From the NCBI RefSeq assembly GCF_014698505.1, contig NZ_JACJTD010000053.1:1-48066 (forward strand): a DNA stretch of 48,066 nt, read 5' to 3'. Both the position numbers and the translations under genes were made by a program. Below, piece after piece: positions 33,523-41,277 of this stretch (the stretch's first letter is position 1; each line of letters opens with the position of its first letter). The stretch is from Nostoc foliaceum FACHB-393. Lineage in GTDB: Bacteria; Cyanobacteriota; Cyanobacteriia; Cyanobacteriales; Nostocaceae. The notes beneath the pieces were generated by a model. It made no database searches. It had not been told where the DNA came from and saw only the letters and a program-made list of their open reading frames with translations.

Positions 33523-33537
33523 ATAAATCATATTTAT
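33523..33537. promoter_or_regulatory. Candidate LysR binding site (ATAAAT-CAT-ATTTAT)
   Basis: A perfect 6-bp inverted repeat with a 3-base spacer contains the T-N11-A core (T at 33524, A at 33536) typical of LysR operators. It lies 80 bp upstream of the lysR ATG and about 84 bp upstream of the divergent gene at 33621. Confidence 0.4.
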
Positions 33538-33620
33538 GGAACCTATGCAAGCCATGATTTGATTCCTAATTGAGATGTTGCTAATGTTTTATTTACTGAG
33601 CAACTTTCAGGAATAATTTT

Positions 33621-33905
33621 ATGAAAAACGACATTAGATGTCTACCAAAAGAAGATGCAAAAATCAATTGTAGTCCGTTATTCAATAAAGAATTAGACTC
33701 CAAATTTTGGAAATTCCTACATAATTTATGGAAAAAAATTGTCAAAACAATCCTAGCAGATCCTAACGATTTACAAGTTTGGCAAAAGGTTGACCGCTAC
33801 GGTAATATCTATTGGCAAGCTTACGATCCTGCAACTGGAAAATCTTTCTCTTCAGGTTCTCAAGCTGATGTGTGTATGTGGATTGAGCAGCTTTATAGGT
33901 ATTAA
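33621..33905 (+). CDS. Conserved small cyanobacterial protein (YDPxTGxS type)
   Basis: A 94-residue soluble protein. The C-terminal half, VWQKVDRYGNIYWQAYDPAT then GKSFSSGSQADVCMWIEQLY, follows a pattern common in small cyanobacterial proteins of unknown function. The N-terminal 45 residues are polar and less conserved. The stop codon is 4 bp before the ATG of the GST gene, so these two are probably co-transcribed under the LysR-facing promoter. Confidence 0.65.
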   Translation: MKNDIRCLPKEDAKINCSPLFNKELDSKFWKFLHNLWKKIVKTILADPNDLQVWQKVDRYGNIYWQAYDPATGKSFSSGSQADVCMWIEQLYRY

Positions 33906-33909
33906 AAAT

Positions 33910-34566
33910 ATGACGCAACTAACTTTGGTAATTGGCAATAGAAATTATTCATCTTGGTCACTCCGCCCTTGGCTGGCGATGAAACAATTTGGTTTGGAAT
34001 TCAATGAAATTCGGATTCCTCTCTACAATAGTCCAGATTCTTCCTCAAAAATTCGGCAATACTCTTCATCAGGAAAAGTACCTGTGTTGTTGCACGATAC
34101 GCAAACTGTGTGGGATTCTCTGGCTATTTGTGAATATCTAGCTGAAACGTTTCCGACTCTGCAATGGTGGCCAGAGGATAAGGCTGCAAGGGCATTAGCC
34201 CGCTCCATAACTGCGGAAATGCACTCAGGCTTTCAAAATCTGCGTCAGAACATGCCGATGAACTGCCGTACTAAATATCCTGGTAAAGGTTTAGCACCCG
34301 GCGTACAACAAGATATTGATCGCATCACCAGTATCTGGCAAGAATCACGCCAGAAATTTGGGACTAGTGGGAATTTTTTATTTGGAAATTTTGCGATTGC
34401 TGATGCATTTTTTGCTCCAGTTGTCCTGCGGTTTGTAACCTATGATGTGCAGTTAGATCCTGTTTCTAGAAATTATGTAGAGGCAGTTTTAGCGCTTCCA
34501 GCCATGCAAGAGTGGATAAAGGTAGCAAAGAGTGAGACAGAAATTCTTTCTCAATACGAGTTTTAG
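33910..34566 (+). CDS. Glutathione S-transferase family protein
   Basis: From the ATG at 33910 the product has 218 residues. The thioredoxin-like N-terminal domain (about 3-80; LVIGNRNYSSWSLRPWLAMK with the likely catalytic Ser14/15, and SSGKVPVLLHD with the cis-Pro) is followed by an all-helical C-terminal domain (about 90-215; GNFAIADAFFAPVVLRF). The longer frame from 33790 overlaps the upstream gene and is rejected. It is expected to conjugate or reduce electrophiles with glutathione. The Ser in place of Tyr is normal for this bacterial subgroup. Confidence 0.88.
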   Translation: MTQLTLVIGNRNYSSWSLRPWLAMKQFGLEFNEIRIPLYNSPDSSSKIRQYSSSGKVPVLLHDTQTVWDSLAICEYLAETFPTLQWWPEDKAARALARSITAEMHSGFQNLRQNMPMNCRTKYPGKGLAPGVQQDIDRITSIWQESRQKFGTSGNFLFGNFAIADAFFAPVVLRFVTYDVQLDPVSRNYVEAVLALPAMQEWIKVAKSETEILSQYEF

Positions 34567-34585
34567 GTAAAGGGTAAAAAAGAAC

Positions 34586-35062
34586 ATGAACAGCAGGGAT
34601 ATTTCAATTCGAGATGCAAATCAAAGGGATATTCCTACCATTATAGAATTGATTCATTTGAAAGCTGAATTTGATGGGTGTCCTAATTCTGTAGAAGCAA
34701 CACCTCAAAAGTTAGAAATTGATCTATTTGGAGAAAACCCCCTTGCTTTTGTACTTTTAGCTGAGGTTGATGGAGATACTATTGGATTAGCAACCTATCA
34801 CTTTATCTATTCAACTTTTTTAGCAAAACCTGGTATTTGGCTTGATGATTTATATGTCAAGGCTGAACATCGAAGCCACCGATTCGGTCAGGCGCTGATG
34901 CTACGCTTACGCCAGATTGGGCAGGAAAAAGGCTGTGGCAGAATTGATTGGACTGTAGCTGTATCTAACAAGCGTGGAATCAAGTTCTATGAAAGAATAG
35001 GTGCGAAGATCATCAACAAAGTAAAATTATGTCGCTTAGATGGTCAAGCACTAAGTAGGTAA
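34586..35062 (+). CDS. GNAT-family N-acetyltransferase
   Basis: A 158-residue GNAT protein. It starts ISIRDANQRDIPTIIELI, has the beta4/acetyl-CoA region GIWLDDLYVKAEHRSHRFGQ then ALMLRLRQIGQEKGCGR, and ends with SNKRGIKFYERIGAK. The pyrophosphate loop is HRSHRFGQAL where the family consensus is RGxGxG or similar. The substrate may be a diamine or amino-acid-like amine (the closest pattern is the spermidine/diamine type), but this is not certain. It follows the GST by 19 bp in a likely three-gene operon facing lysR. Confidence 0.85.
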   Translation: MNSRDISIRDANQRDIPTIIELIHLKAEFDGCPNSVEATPQKLEIDLFGENPLAFVLLAEVDGDTIGLATYHFIYSTFLAKPGIWLDDLYVKAEHRSHRFGQALMLRLRQIGQEKGCGRIDWTVAVSNKRGIKFYERIGAKIINKVKLCRLDGQALSR

Positions 35063-35593
35063 AATTTAAGCTAAGGGAGCGGGAGTAGGTCAGGCTTCCT
35101 TAGTTTATAACTGGTTAATAAGAGGATTAGTATAAATAGTGCCTTCAAAGCCGTAGCCAATTTCCAATCTGCCACAGCAGGAGTTGATATATATAAATTA
35201 TTCTCAAACAAAAGTTAAATAATTGTAATTTTTAATAGTATTAATACAAATTTAATATAGAAATATGTTTCTATACCAATAAAAAATATCTCATAATTTG
35301 GTATTATTTTCTGGGTATTGTAATATTGAAATAAATCTCTTTTTTATAAAAAATACCTAAATCCAGCCATTTAGCAAGTAAAAATATATTTACTGAGTAT
35401 CAACACACCGAGGGCTAATAAAGATAAACTAGATAAAATAGAAATTAAAAATTAGTAACTGCAACATAATAAGCATTGAAGAAATGAATTGTTGATAACT
35501 GTCATAACAGCTTAAACACTTTTCTATAGTCAACTTCAAGCAGAATACATAGATGCGGATAATTGGACATATCAACTACAAAAGGTACTACCC
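35063..35593. other. AT-rich intergenic region
   Basis: A 531-bp AT-rich spacer, mostly runs of A and T. No gene, RNA or repeat was recognised. The promoter of the kinase gene at 35594 should lie at its right side. Confidence 0.45.
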
Positions 35594-36478
35594 ATGAGTT
35601 CCCGCGCACTGCTGTTAGTAAATCGTCATGCCCGCCAAGGGCAAAAGGGTCTGTCGGAAGCGATTGAATATCTGAAGACACTCGGCTTTGATTTAATTGA
35701 GGAGTCTACAGAAGACCCCAAACATCTTGCTGAAGTTATACTTCGCTATCAGCATCAAGTTGATTTGGTAATCATTGGCGGAGGAGATGGCACTCTTAAT
35801 GCCGCAGTAGATACTTTAGTTGATACTCAGTTGCCTTTAGCAATCTTGCCTCTAGGAACTGCCAACGATCTAGCGAGAACTTTAGGAATCCCAAATTCCC
35901 TCAGCGAAGCTTGCAAAATTATTGCCTATGGAAATTTACACCGCATCGACTTAGGGTGGGTGAATGGCAAGCACTTTTTTAACGTTGCCAGTCTGGGATT
36001 GAGTGTAAAAATTACCCAACGCCTTACCAAAGAAGTCAAGCGTCGTTGGGGAATATTTGCTTATGCCACCACTGCATTGCAAGTAATTTGGGAAGCTAGA
36101 CCTTTTACTGCGGAGATTGTAATCAATGGTGAATCAGTTCGCGTGAAAACAGTGCAAATTGCTGTGGGTAACGGCCGCTATTACGGGGGCGGTATGGCAG
36201 TAGCTGACGATGCGACAATAGATGACCAAAGACTAGACCTCTATAGCTTGGAGATCAAACATTGGTGGCAGATTATACTATTACTCCCTGCGATGCGACA
36301 AGGGCGACATATACATTGGAAGAGTGTACGCTCTCTTCAAGGTCAAGAAATAGAAGTACGGACTCGCAAACCTCGCCCTATCAACACAGATGGTGAAATT
36401 ACTACCTACACACCTGCCCATTTTCGGGTTATACCTAAAGCTATAGCTGTTTTAGTACCTCCAGAAATCAGGAGTTAG
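35594..36478 (+). CDS. Diacylglycerol/lipid kinase family protein (YegS-like)
   Basis: The 294-residue protein has the DAGK catalytic signature IIGGGDGTLNAAVDTL (GGGDGT at 62-67), then LAILPLGTANDLARTLGIP, which holds the second conserved Gly-Thr-Asn motif. The C-terminal beta-rich domain (about 170-290) contains VGNGRYYGGGM and ADDATIDDQRLDLYSLE. It is expected to phosphorylate a membrane lipid such as diacylglycerol or sphingosine-like substrates with ATP. The exoD gene follows after 61 bp and may be co-transcribed. Confidence 0.9.
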   Translation: MSSRALLLVNRHARQGQKGLSEAIEYLKTLGFDLIEESTEDPKHLAEVILRYQHQVDLVIIGGGDGTLNAAVDTLVDTQLPLAILPLGTANDLARTLGIPNSLSEACKIIAYGNLHRIDLGWVNGKHFFNVASLGLSVKITQRLTKEVKRRWGIFAYATTALQVIWEARPFTAEIVINGESVRVKTVQIAVGNGRYYGGGMAVADDATIDDQRLDLYSLEIKHWWQIILLLPAMRQGRHIHWKSVRSLQGQEIEVRTRKPRPINTDGEITTYTPAHFRVIPKAIAVLVPPEIRS

Positions 36479-36539
36479 GAGTTATTCTCCCCTATCTCCC
36501 TCTACTACAAATGTGGGAATTCGCATCAACTCACGCCAA

Positions 36540-37145
36540 ATGCATCTGAGATTTTCTCAAGATATAAAGTCCCTGTTGCAACGCCTAGCTGAACAACCGC
36601 TGACTCTAGGTGATATTCTGGCAGAAACCTCAGAACGAGGGTTCTGCTTGGTAATTACATTATTAGTTTTGCCATTTTTATTTCCTATGCCACCGGGATT
36701 AACTGGCCCTTTTGGTGGTGCTTGTTTACTATTGTCAGCGCAAATGCTTTTAGGAAGGCGATCGCCTTGGCTGCCTAAAAGAATTGCTAACTACAAGTTT
36801 CCTCGTCCCTTTGCTCTGTTACTTTTGCAAAATTTGGGACGTCTTACCAAAGTGTTACAAAAAATCGCCCGTCCCCGATTTGCAAAAATAGCCCATAATC
36901 CTTTGATTTGGCGAATTAATGGGCTTTGTATCTCTTTGTTAACAGTATTACTAATATTACCAATTCCCTTTACAAATCCCATTCCCACTGTAGGAATTTT
37001 ATTTTTGACTGTTGCCACTATCGAATCTGATGGTTTATTAATTTGCATCAGCTACGGTATTACTGTCCTAATTACCTTGCTCTTTGGATTTCTTGGTTAT
37101 GCAGTATGGTTAGCTCCCAGTTTGCTGCCATCTATATTTAAATAA
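36540..37145 (+). CDS. exoD: ExoD-family exopolysaccharide synthesis protein
   Basis: From the ATG at 36540 the product has 201 residues; a GTG nine codons upstream is an alternative. The ExoD pattern is MHLRFSQDIKSLLQRLAEQP, LTLGDILAETSERGFCLVIT and LPFLFPMPPG, with about four to five membrane helices (about 30-50, 55-75, 115-140, 145-165, 170-195). ExoD is required for normal exopolysaccharide in rhizobia, but its biochemical role is unknown. Three terminator-like units on the opposite strand begin immediately downstream. Confidence 0.85.
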   Translation: MHLRFSQDIKSLLQRLAEQPLTLGDILAETSERGFCLVITLLVLPFLFPMPPGLTGPFGGACLLLSAQMLLGRRSPWLPKRIANYKFPRPFALLLLQNLGRLTKVLQKIARPRFAKIAHNPLIWRINGLCISLLTVLLILPIPFTNPIPTVGILFLTVATIESDGLLICISYGITVLITLLFGFLGYAVWLAPSLLPSIFK

Positions 37146-37234
37146 AAAAAGCCTTCAACTAAAAGCCGAAGGCTGTAATTTATTAGGGTGCATCTACCAT
37201 TTATTAATCCGCTTGATTGATTGCCATATCCGGG
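37144..37234 (-). repeat. Tandem terminator/short-ORF unit, copy 1
   Basis: On the minus strand this unit holds a 48-bp conserved block (37187-37234), then a hairpin AGCCTTC/GAAGGCT (37150-37156 with 37168-37174, 11-nt loop) followed by a T-tract (37144-37149). The block encodes MAINQAD (37227 to 37204). The block is identical to that of copy 2. It may be a small RNA gene or a short gene end. Confidence 0.65.
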
Positions 37235-37292
37235 TAGATTTAAATTGTCTACAAAGTTATTTTTTTATTCATACATTAAAAAATATCAGCAA

Positions 37293-37383
37293 TAAAAAAG
37301 CCTTCAACTAAAAGCTGAAGGCGTAATTTAATTAAGGTGCATCTACCATTTATTAATCCGCTTGATTGATTGCCATATCCGGG
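37293..37383 (-). repeat. Tandem terminator/short-ORF unit, copy 2
   Basis: The 48-bp block (37336-37383) is identical to copy 1. The hairpin GCCTTCA/TGAAGGC (37300-37306 with 37316-37322, 9-nt loop) is followed on the minus strand by a T-tract. The sequence between copies (37235-37292) is AT-rich and differs from that between copies 2 and 3, except for a shared TGCTGATATTTTTTAA segment. Confidence 0.65.
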
Positions 37384-37436
37384 AAAATTTATATTTCTAA
37401 GAAAATTTGTTTTATTCCTAAGTTAAAAAATATCAG

Positions 37437-37530
37437 CAAAAAAAAGCCCCCAACTAAAAGCTGAGGGCTGTGATTTAATTAAGGTGCATCTACTATTTAT
37501 ATATCCGCCTTAGTTATTGCTGCATCAGGA
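37437..37530 (-). repeat. Tandem terminator/short-ORF unit, copy 3 (diverged)
   Basis: The 48-bp block (37483-37530) has changed at about a quarter of positions and lacks the ATG of copies 1 and 2; its frame reads PDAAITKADI. The hairpin stem is rebuilt: GCCTTC/GAAGGC has become GCCCTC/GGGGGC on the minus strand. One changed pair is a G-U wobble on the minus strand but a C-A mismatch on the plus strand. The minus strand is therefore likely the RNA strand. Confidence 0.6.
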
Positions 37531-37782
37531 AGAATTGAAAAAAAATGGATGACTATGTAATTGATTTCCTTAGCTACAAAAGAAGTACTAGTTTCAAAGG
37601 CAATAACCTGCGGTTTTTGACTAGGTAATCATTGAGTAACTTCACAGTAATTTTACAAATACCCTGAATTTCCCCTAAATACACAAAGTTTCTGTTAATA
37701 TCTCTGACGCTATATCCGCAATAGTACGAATTTAGTTTATTAGTTGGGTATACGACTATGAAAGTTAGACGCACCCAATTAG
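37531..37782. other. Spacer between the repeat array and a hypothetical gene
   Basis: This stretch has open frames on the minus strand that run toward copy 3. One (about 37635-37500) reads VIAFETSTSFVAKEINYIVI and continues into PDAAITKADI without an obvious start. They could be remnants of a gene whose 3' end became copy 3, or chance frames. No other feature is recognised. Confidence 0.3.
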
Positions 37783-38340
37783 ATGAAGCGATCGCAATTT
37801 CTATTAGCCCTTGCTAGTCTTTGTATTGTCGGGGTAAGCTTTTTTCTGAAAACAAATTTTAGCAGTACTAGCGAAACTAAAATTATCACTGATACATCAC
37901 GTTACCAAGAGATTCGTAATCAACTATGGTCTGATAATGACCAAGTAAAACATTTTCCTAATGAGATTCCCGCTGATGCCAAAGGCGTTCGCATTGCTTA
38001 CTCACCCGAATTTTTACAAGGAAATAGTTTTTTTCAAATTAGGTTGAAACAGCCACCAAAAAAAGTAGAACAATTACTTTCACAATACAGAAGTAGTGCA
38101 AAGCACAAATATAGGGGTGGTAACACAAACGAACATATAAATCAGCCTAACGGTGTGCCAACAACTTTTTTTTACACTAGTGACTCTCCTACAGAATCTT
38201 TCCCAGCTACTTATGAAATCTTGGTATTAAATACAGAGGACAAAGGTAGACCTGGCTTCAAGTGGAATCATGGAGATAGCTATGGTGTCGCTATTAATAG
38301 TTCAGCATCAGAAATTATTTATTGGTCTGAAAAATGGTAA
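37783..38340 (+). CDS. Secreted or membrane-anchored hypothetical protein
   Basis: A 185-residue protein with a hydrophobic N-terminal segment (MKRSQFLLALASLCIVGVSF, about 5-24) that reads as a signal peptide or anchor. A polar body follows with no recognised domain (YQEIRNQLWSDNDQVKHFPN; FFQIRLKQPPKKVEQLLSQY; the C-terminal WNHGDSYGVAINSSASEIIY). The overall pattern suggests a periplasmic or envelope protein of a cyanobacterial family. It is flanked by spacers on both sides; the function is unknown. Confidence 0.65.
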   Translation: MKRSQFLLALASLCIVGVSFFLKTNFSSTSETKIITDTSRYQEIRNQLWSDNDQVKHFPNEIPADAKGVRIAYSPEFLQGNSFFQIRLKQPPKKVEQLLSQYRSSAKHKYRGGNTNEHINQPNGVPTTFFYTSDSPTESFPATYEILVLNTEDKGRPGFKWNHGDSYGVAINSSASEIIYWSEKW

Positions 38341-38529
38341 TTAGCAATTAAAATTAATTTTGAATCGTGATAATAAAAATTATTATTTGGGATATCCTAC
38401 TTTAGAAAGATGTAAAGTAGTGATAATTGTGAATGGGTAAAACTCTAAAACAAGAATGATCCAATAGCTAGGCTGATTTAGCAACAATTTCTACAAACCA
38501 TTTTTTGAGATTGGGAAGACGGTAAATCT

Positions 38530-38925
38530 GTGTTAGAACACGTGCCAGTTGATGATATTGTGCCGCTTTTAGAAAATCTGGTAAGTAGCCTTTCAGAAGA
38601 TGGCTTTATGTTCCATCTCATTCATTTACTGGATCACAAAGATTTGGCTGAAAAACCATTTGATTTCTTTGTTTATCAACAGGAAGGCTATTCGAGAGAG
38701 TTACAATCAAGGTGGGGAAATCGAATTAGACGAAGCCAATGGAAGCAGATATTTTCTAACCTCAAGCACTTGGACTCTAGATTTATCTTTGAGTGGTCGT
38801 GTAAGGACAGAGAATTACCAGACAAAATCGACTCGTCTATTCAATATACAGATGAAGAAGATTTAAGAATTTCCCATATCGGTGTAGTTGGTGAATTTAC
38901 ATCCATTCCGAAAGTCAATAATTAG
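38530..38925 (+). pseudogene. SAM-dependent methyltransferase, C-terminal fragment
   Basis: The 131-residue frame (GTG at 38530) begins in the middle of a class I methyltransferase: SVLEHVPVDDIVPLLENLVS matches the post-II region that normally follows the SAM-binding motifs. It continues SEDGFMFHLIHLLDHKD and NRIRRSQWKQIFSNLKHLD to a normal C-terminus. The Rossmann N-terminal half (motifs I and II) is absent; the in-frame sequence upstream ends at a TGA about 30 bp before. It is thus probably a 5'-truncated pseudogene. The preceding spacer (38341-38529) shows nothing else. Confidence 0.65.
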
Positions 38926-39080
38926 GGAAGAACAAGTTTTGAGTGCAAGAAGCCTGCACTCAAAACTTTATTACTAGATACTGCTTTTACCCTTTTGGAC
39001 ATATCACTTTGGGTAGTTAAAACTTATAGCCAGCATAGCTAAGATTCTAATGGTGCTTAACAATTATCTTAATATGTAGA

Positions 39081-39857
39081 ATGCCAACTGCTTTAATTAC
39101 TGGTGCCTCTAGTGGTATTGGTAAAGCTTTTGCCCAGGAACTAGCTGCACGCAAGACAAATCTTGTACTCGTTGCTCGTTCTGAAGAGAAACTAAGCCAA
39201 TTAGCTAAACAGCTACAAGAGCAACACAAAATTCAAGTAGAGGTTATAGTCAAAGACCTCACAGAACCTAATGCAGCATCTGCTGTATTTGATGTCACTA
39301 AAGAAAAGGGATTAACCATTGACTTATTAATCAACAATGCTGGTTTTGGTTACTATGGCGACTTTGCTGAAGGGGATGGAGAAAGACAAATCAAAATCGT
39401 ACAATTAAACATTTTAGCATTGGTAGATTTAACTCATAAATTTCTACCTTTAATGCGGGAACGTCGTTCTGGAAGTATTATTAACGTATCTTCTATTACT
39501 GCATTTCAACCAATACCATATCTTTCTGTTTATGCTGCCAGTAAAGCTTTTATTCTCAGCTTTAGTGAAGCACTGTGGGCAGAAAATCGTCAATATGGTG
39601 TACGTATTTTAGTTACTTGTCCAGGGCCAATAGAAACAAACTTTTTTGCAGAAGCTAATTTTCCTCCAGCGTTGGCAAGCAGTACAGATAAAGTGTATTC
39701 TTCTGAAAAAGTGGTTTGGGAATCTTTAGAGGCTTTGGAAAAAGGGTATCCAACTGTTATTAGTTCTGATACTAACACTCAAATTAGAAGCAAATTATCT
39801 CGGCTCGTACCGCGAAAACTTCTGCTAAATATGTTAGCAAAACACTTTAAAGCCTAA
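39081..39857 (+). CDS. Short-chain dehydrogenase/reductase
   Basis: A 258-residue classical SDR. The NAD(P) motif is TGASSGIG at 7-14, NNAG at 85-88, and the catalytic triad Ser138, Tyr151, Lys155 lies in SGSIINVSS and YAASK. An Arg at position 33 (VARSEEKL) suggests NADP preference. Closest in style are the DltE-like/ketoacyl-reductase-like SDRs common in cyanobacteria; the substrate is unknown. A clean terminator follows, and the next gene is convergent. Confidence 0.9.
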   Translation: MPTALITGASSGIGKAFAQELAARKTNLVLVARSEEKLSQLAKQLQEQHKIQVEVIVKDLTEPNAASAVFDVTKEKGLTIDLLINNAGFGYYGDFAEGDGERQIKIVQLNILALVDLTHKFLPLMRERRSGSIINVSSITAFQPIPYLSVYAASKAFILSFSEALWAENRQYGVRILVTCPGPIETNFFAEANFPPALASSTDKVYSSEKVVWESLEALEKGYPTVISSDTNTQIRSKLSRLVPRKLLLNMLAKHFKA

Positions 39858-39863
39858 GTATAT

Positions 39864-39910
39864 AGTTAGGAGTTAAACAAAGTGCTGAATTTGAAACTCC
39901 TAACTTTTTA
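39864..39910 (+). terminator. Terminator made of a heptamer inverted repeat
   Basis: AGTTAGGAGTT (39864-39874) and AACTCCTAACT (39895-39905) form an 11-bp perfect stem with a 20-nt loop, followed by TTTTTA. This is a factor-independent terminator of the SDR gene built from the TTAGGAG repeat family. It lies between convergent genes. Confidence 0.75.
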
Positions 39911-39928
39911 CTCTGATCTGCTCACTGA

Positions 39929-40708
39929 TTACATATATCTTGTTAATTGAACTCGGAAACGGTCTTTTTTTGTAACGGCAATTTCTCCAACTTCTAAACG
40001 CCCTTTAGAGCGAATGGCGATTAAGTCGCCTGATTTGACTTGAGAACTAGCTTGGGTAACTTCCTTCCAATTGACACGGACATCACCAGCATCAATAAAA
40101 TCAACCATTTTGCTGCGCGACATGCCAAAACCAGCAGATGCGATCGCATCTAATCGCAATGAAGCCTCCACAGTAGTTAATTCTTTTTTCTTGGGTTCCC
40201 GAACCCTTAATTCAGTTACCTCAATCTTCTGAGTTTTCACAGGAACCGATCGCACCTGTTTCAGACTCATTTCCAAAAATTCCACCAACTCCGGTGCAAC
40301 AATCGCCTGCGCCCCTCGTTCTCCCAAGACAATTACATCTCCCGTCTTTTCACGAACAATTCCTGTGCCCAACATTGCGCCTAAAAAGTCACGGTGAGAG
40401 GCAGTATCAAACAGGAAATTACCAGCAATTTCTACGGCGACAAGGCTGACCTGAGATTGATCTAAGGGAAGTTCCGAACGAGCGATCGCTATTCTTTGGC
40501 GTTCAGCTTGCGGATATCCACCCCACGCAACTAATTGCACTTCTGTTAATCGATTAAACACTCGTTGAATTTCCGCTAATTCGGGGGGAGATAGAAAATC
40601 AGTCAAAACCACTTCCCAAGTTTTGATGGCTTGCTCTGCTTGGTCAATTACACGAGCTACACTATCTCGATTTTCAACACCTTTTAAAAGTTCTTCTCGT
40701 GGCAACAT
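39929..40708 (-). CDS. Photosystem II S4 domain protein (YlmH-like)
   Basis: The 259-residue protein carries a C-terminal S4 RNA-binding domain (about 180-245; EASLRLDAIASAGFGMSRSK then VDFIDAGDVRVNWKEV). The N-terminal part (about 1-165; VLTDFLSPPELAEIQRVFNR, WGGYPQAERQRIAIAR, HRDFLGAMLGTGIVREKTGD) matches the protein annotated as photosystem II S4 domain protein in cyanobacteria and plants. Similar YlmH proteins in other bacteria act on ribosomes or rRNA, so its link to PSII is probably indirect. The ATG start and length are as usual. It is monocistronic or ends the leftward cluster from 41783. Confidence 0.88.
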   Translation of the reverse strand: MLPREELLKGVENRDSVARVIDQAEQAIKTWEVVLTDFLSPPELAEIQRVFNRLTEVQLVAWGGYPQAERQRIAIARSELPLDQSQVSLVAVEIAGNFLFDTASHRDFLGAMLGTGIVREKTGDVIVLGERGAQAIVAPELVEFLEMSLKQVRSVPVKTQKIEVTELRVREPKKKELTTVEASLRLDAIASAGFGMSRSKMVDFIDAGDVRVNWKEVTQASSQVKSGDLIAIRSKGRLEVGEIAVTKKDRFRVQLTRYM

Positions 40709-40752
40709 TCTTAAAAATTATGAGTTATGAATTGAGAATTAATTAGCTATAA

Positions 40753-41277
40753 CTATCTTGATTCTAACTTTAATTCCCATTTCAGCAGGTTTTCATCCCT
40801 AGCAATTTGTTGCATTCCCAGTTTTTCCAAAATGCGAATCGAGGCAACATGATCATCTGGAGAATGAGCGATAATTCTCTTGAGTTCTTGCTGAGTAAAG
40901 GCAAAATCAACCAGTGCTTCTACTGCTTCAAAAGCAAATCCCTGCTGGCGATAAGCTGATAGCACTTCATAACCCATTTCTACAGTTCCTGTTTGATCGG
41001 GTTTGCCAATAAAACCCAAATCGCCAATTAAAGTAGAATCGGCAATGTGAATCATTAGCCAGACACCCCAACCTAACTGGGAAGGATCATCTATTAGCAT
41101 CTGAGCATACATTGGGAAAATATCTAACACCTCAGATCCATACCAATCATCAGGAACCCTTACCCCCAAAAGCTTCTCTATTTGAGATTTATTTCTTGTC
41201 ACAACGGCTTGCGCCACTTCCAAAGAACAGGGAAGCAACTCAAGTCGCTGTGTCACGATGTGTAAAGTATGATTCAT
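40753..41277 (-). CDS. GNAT acetyltransferase, RimJ/RimL-type
   Basis: The 174-residue protein starts LHIVTQRLELLPCSLEVAQA, a typical RimJ/RimL-like opening. The family core IGDLGFIGKPDQTGTVEMGY, EVLSAYRQQGFAFEAVEALV and HDSIRILEKLGM-type C-terminus (here HVASIRILEKLGMQQ) follows. It probably acetylates an N-terminal or small-molecule amine; the substrate is unknown. Its ATG shares one base with the TAA of the upstream gene (TAATG), so the two are translationally coupled. This suggests related jobs for a membrane stress-like protein and an acetyltransferase. Confidence 0.88.
   Translation of the reverse strand: MNHTLHIVTQRLELLPCSLEVAQAVVTRNKSQIEKLLGVRVPDDWYGSEVLDIFPMYAQMLIDDPSQLGWGVWLMIHIADSTLIGDLGFIGKPDQTGTVEMGYEVLSAYRQQGFAFEAVEALVDFAFTQQELKRIIAHSPDDHVASIRILEKLGMQQIARDENLLKWELKLESR

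Noticed and set aside
37144..37530. Identification of the triplet array as NsiR1
   Set aside because: NsiR1 arrays lie upstream of hetF and the sequence here could not be matched from memory; no hetF is in the window.
37574..37774. 66-residue minus-strand frame (MRLTFIVVYPTNK...)
   Set aside because: No recognised domain, no ribosome site, and it runs into the spacer beside the repeat array; most likely chance, although parts may be remnants of a lost gene.
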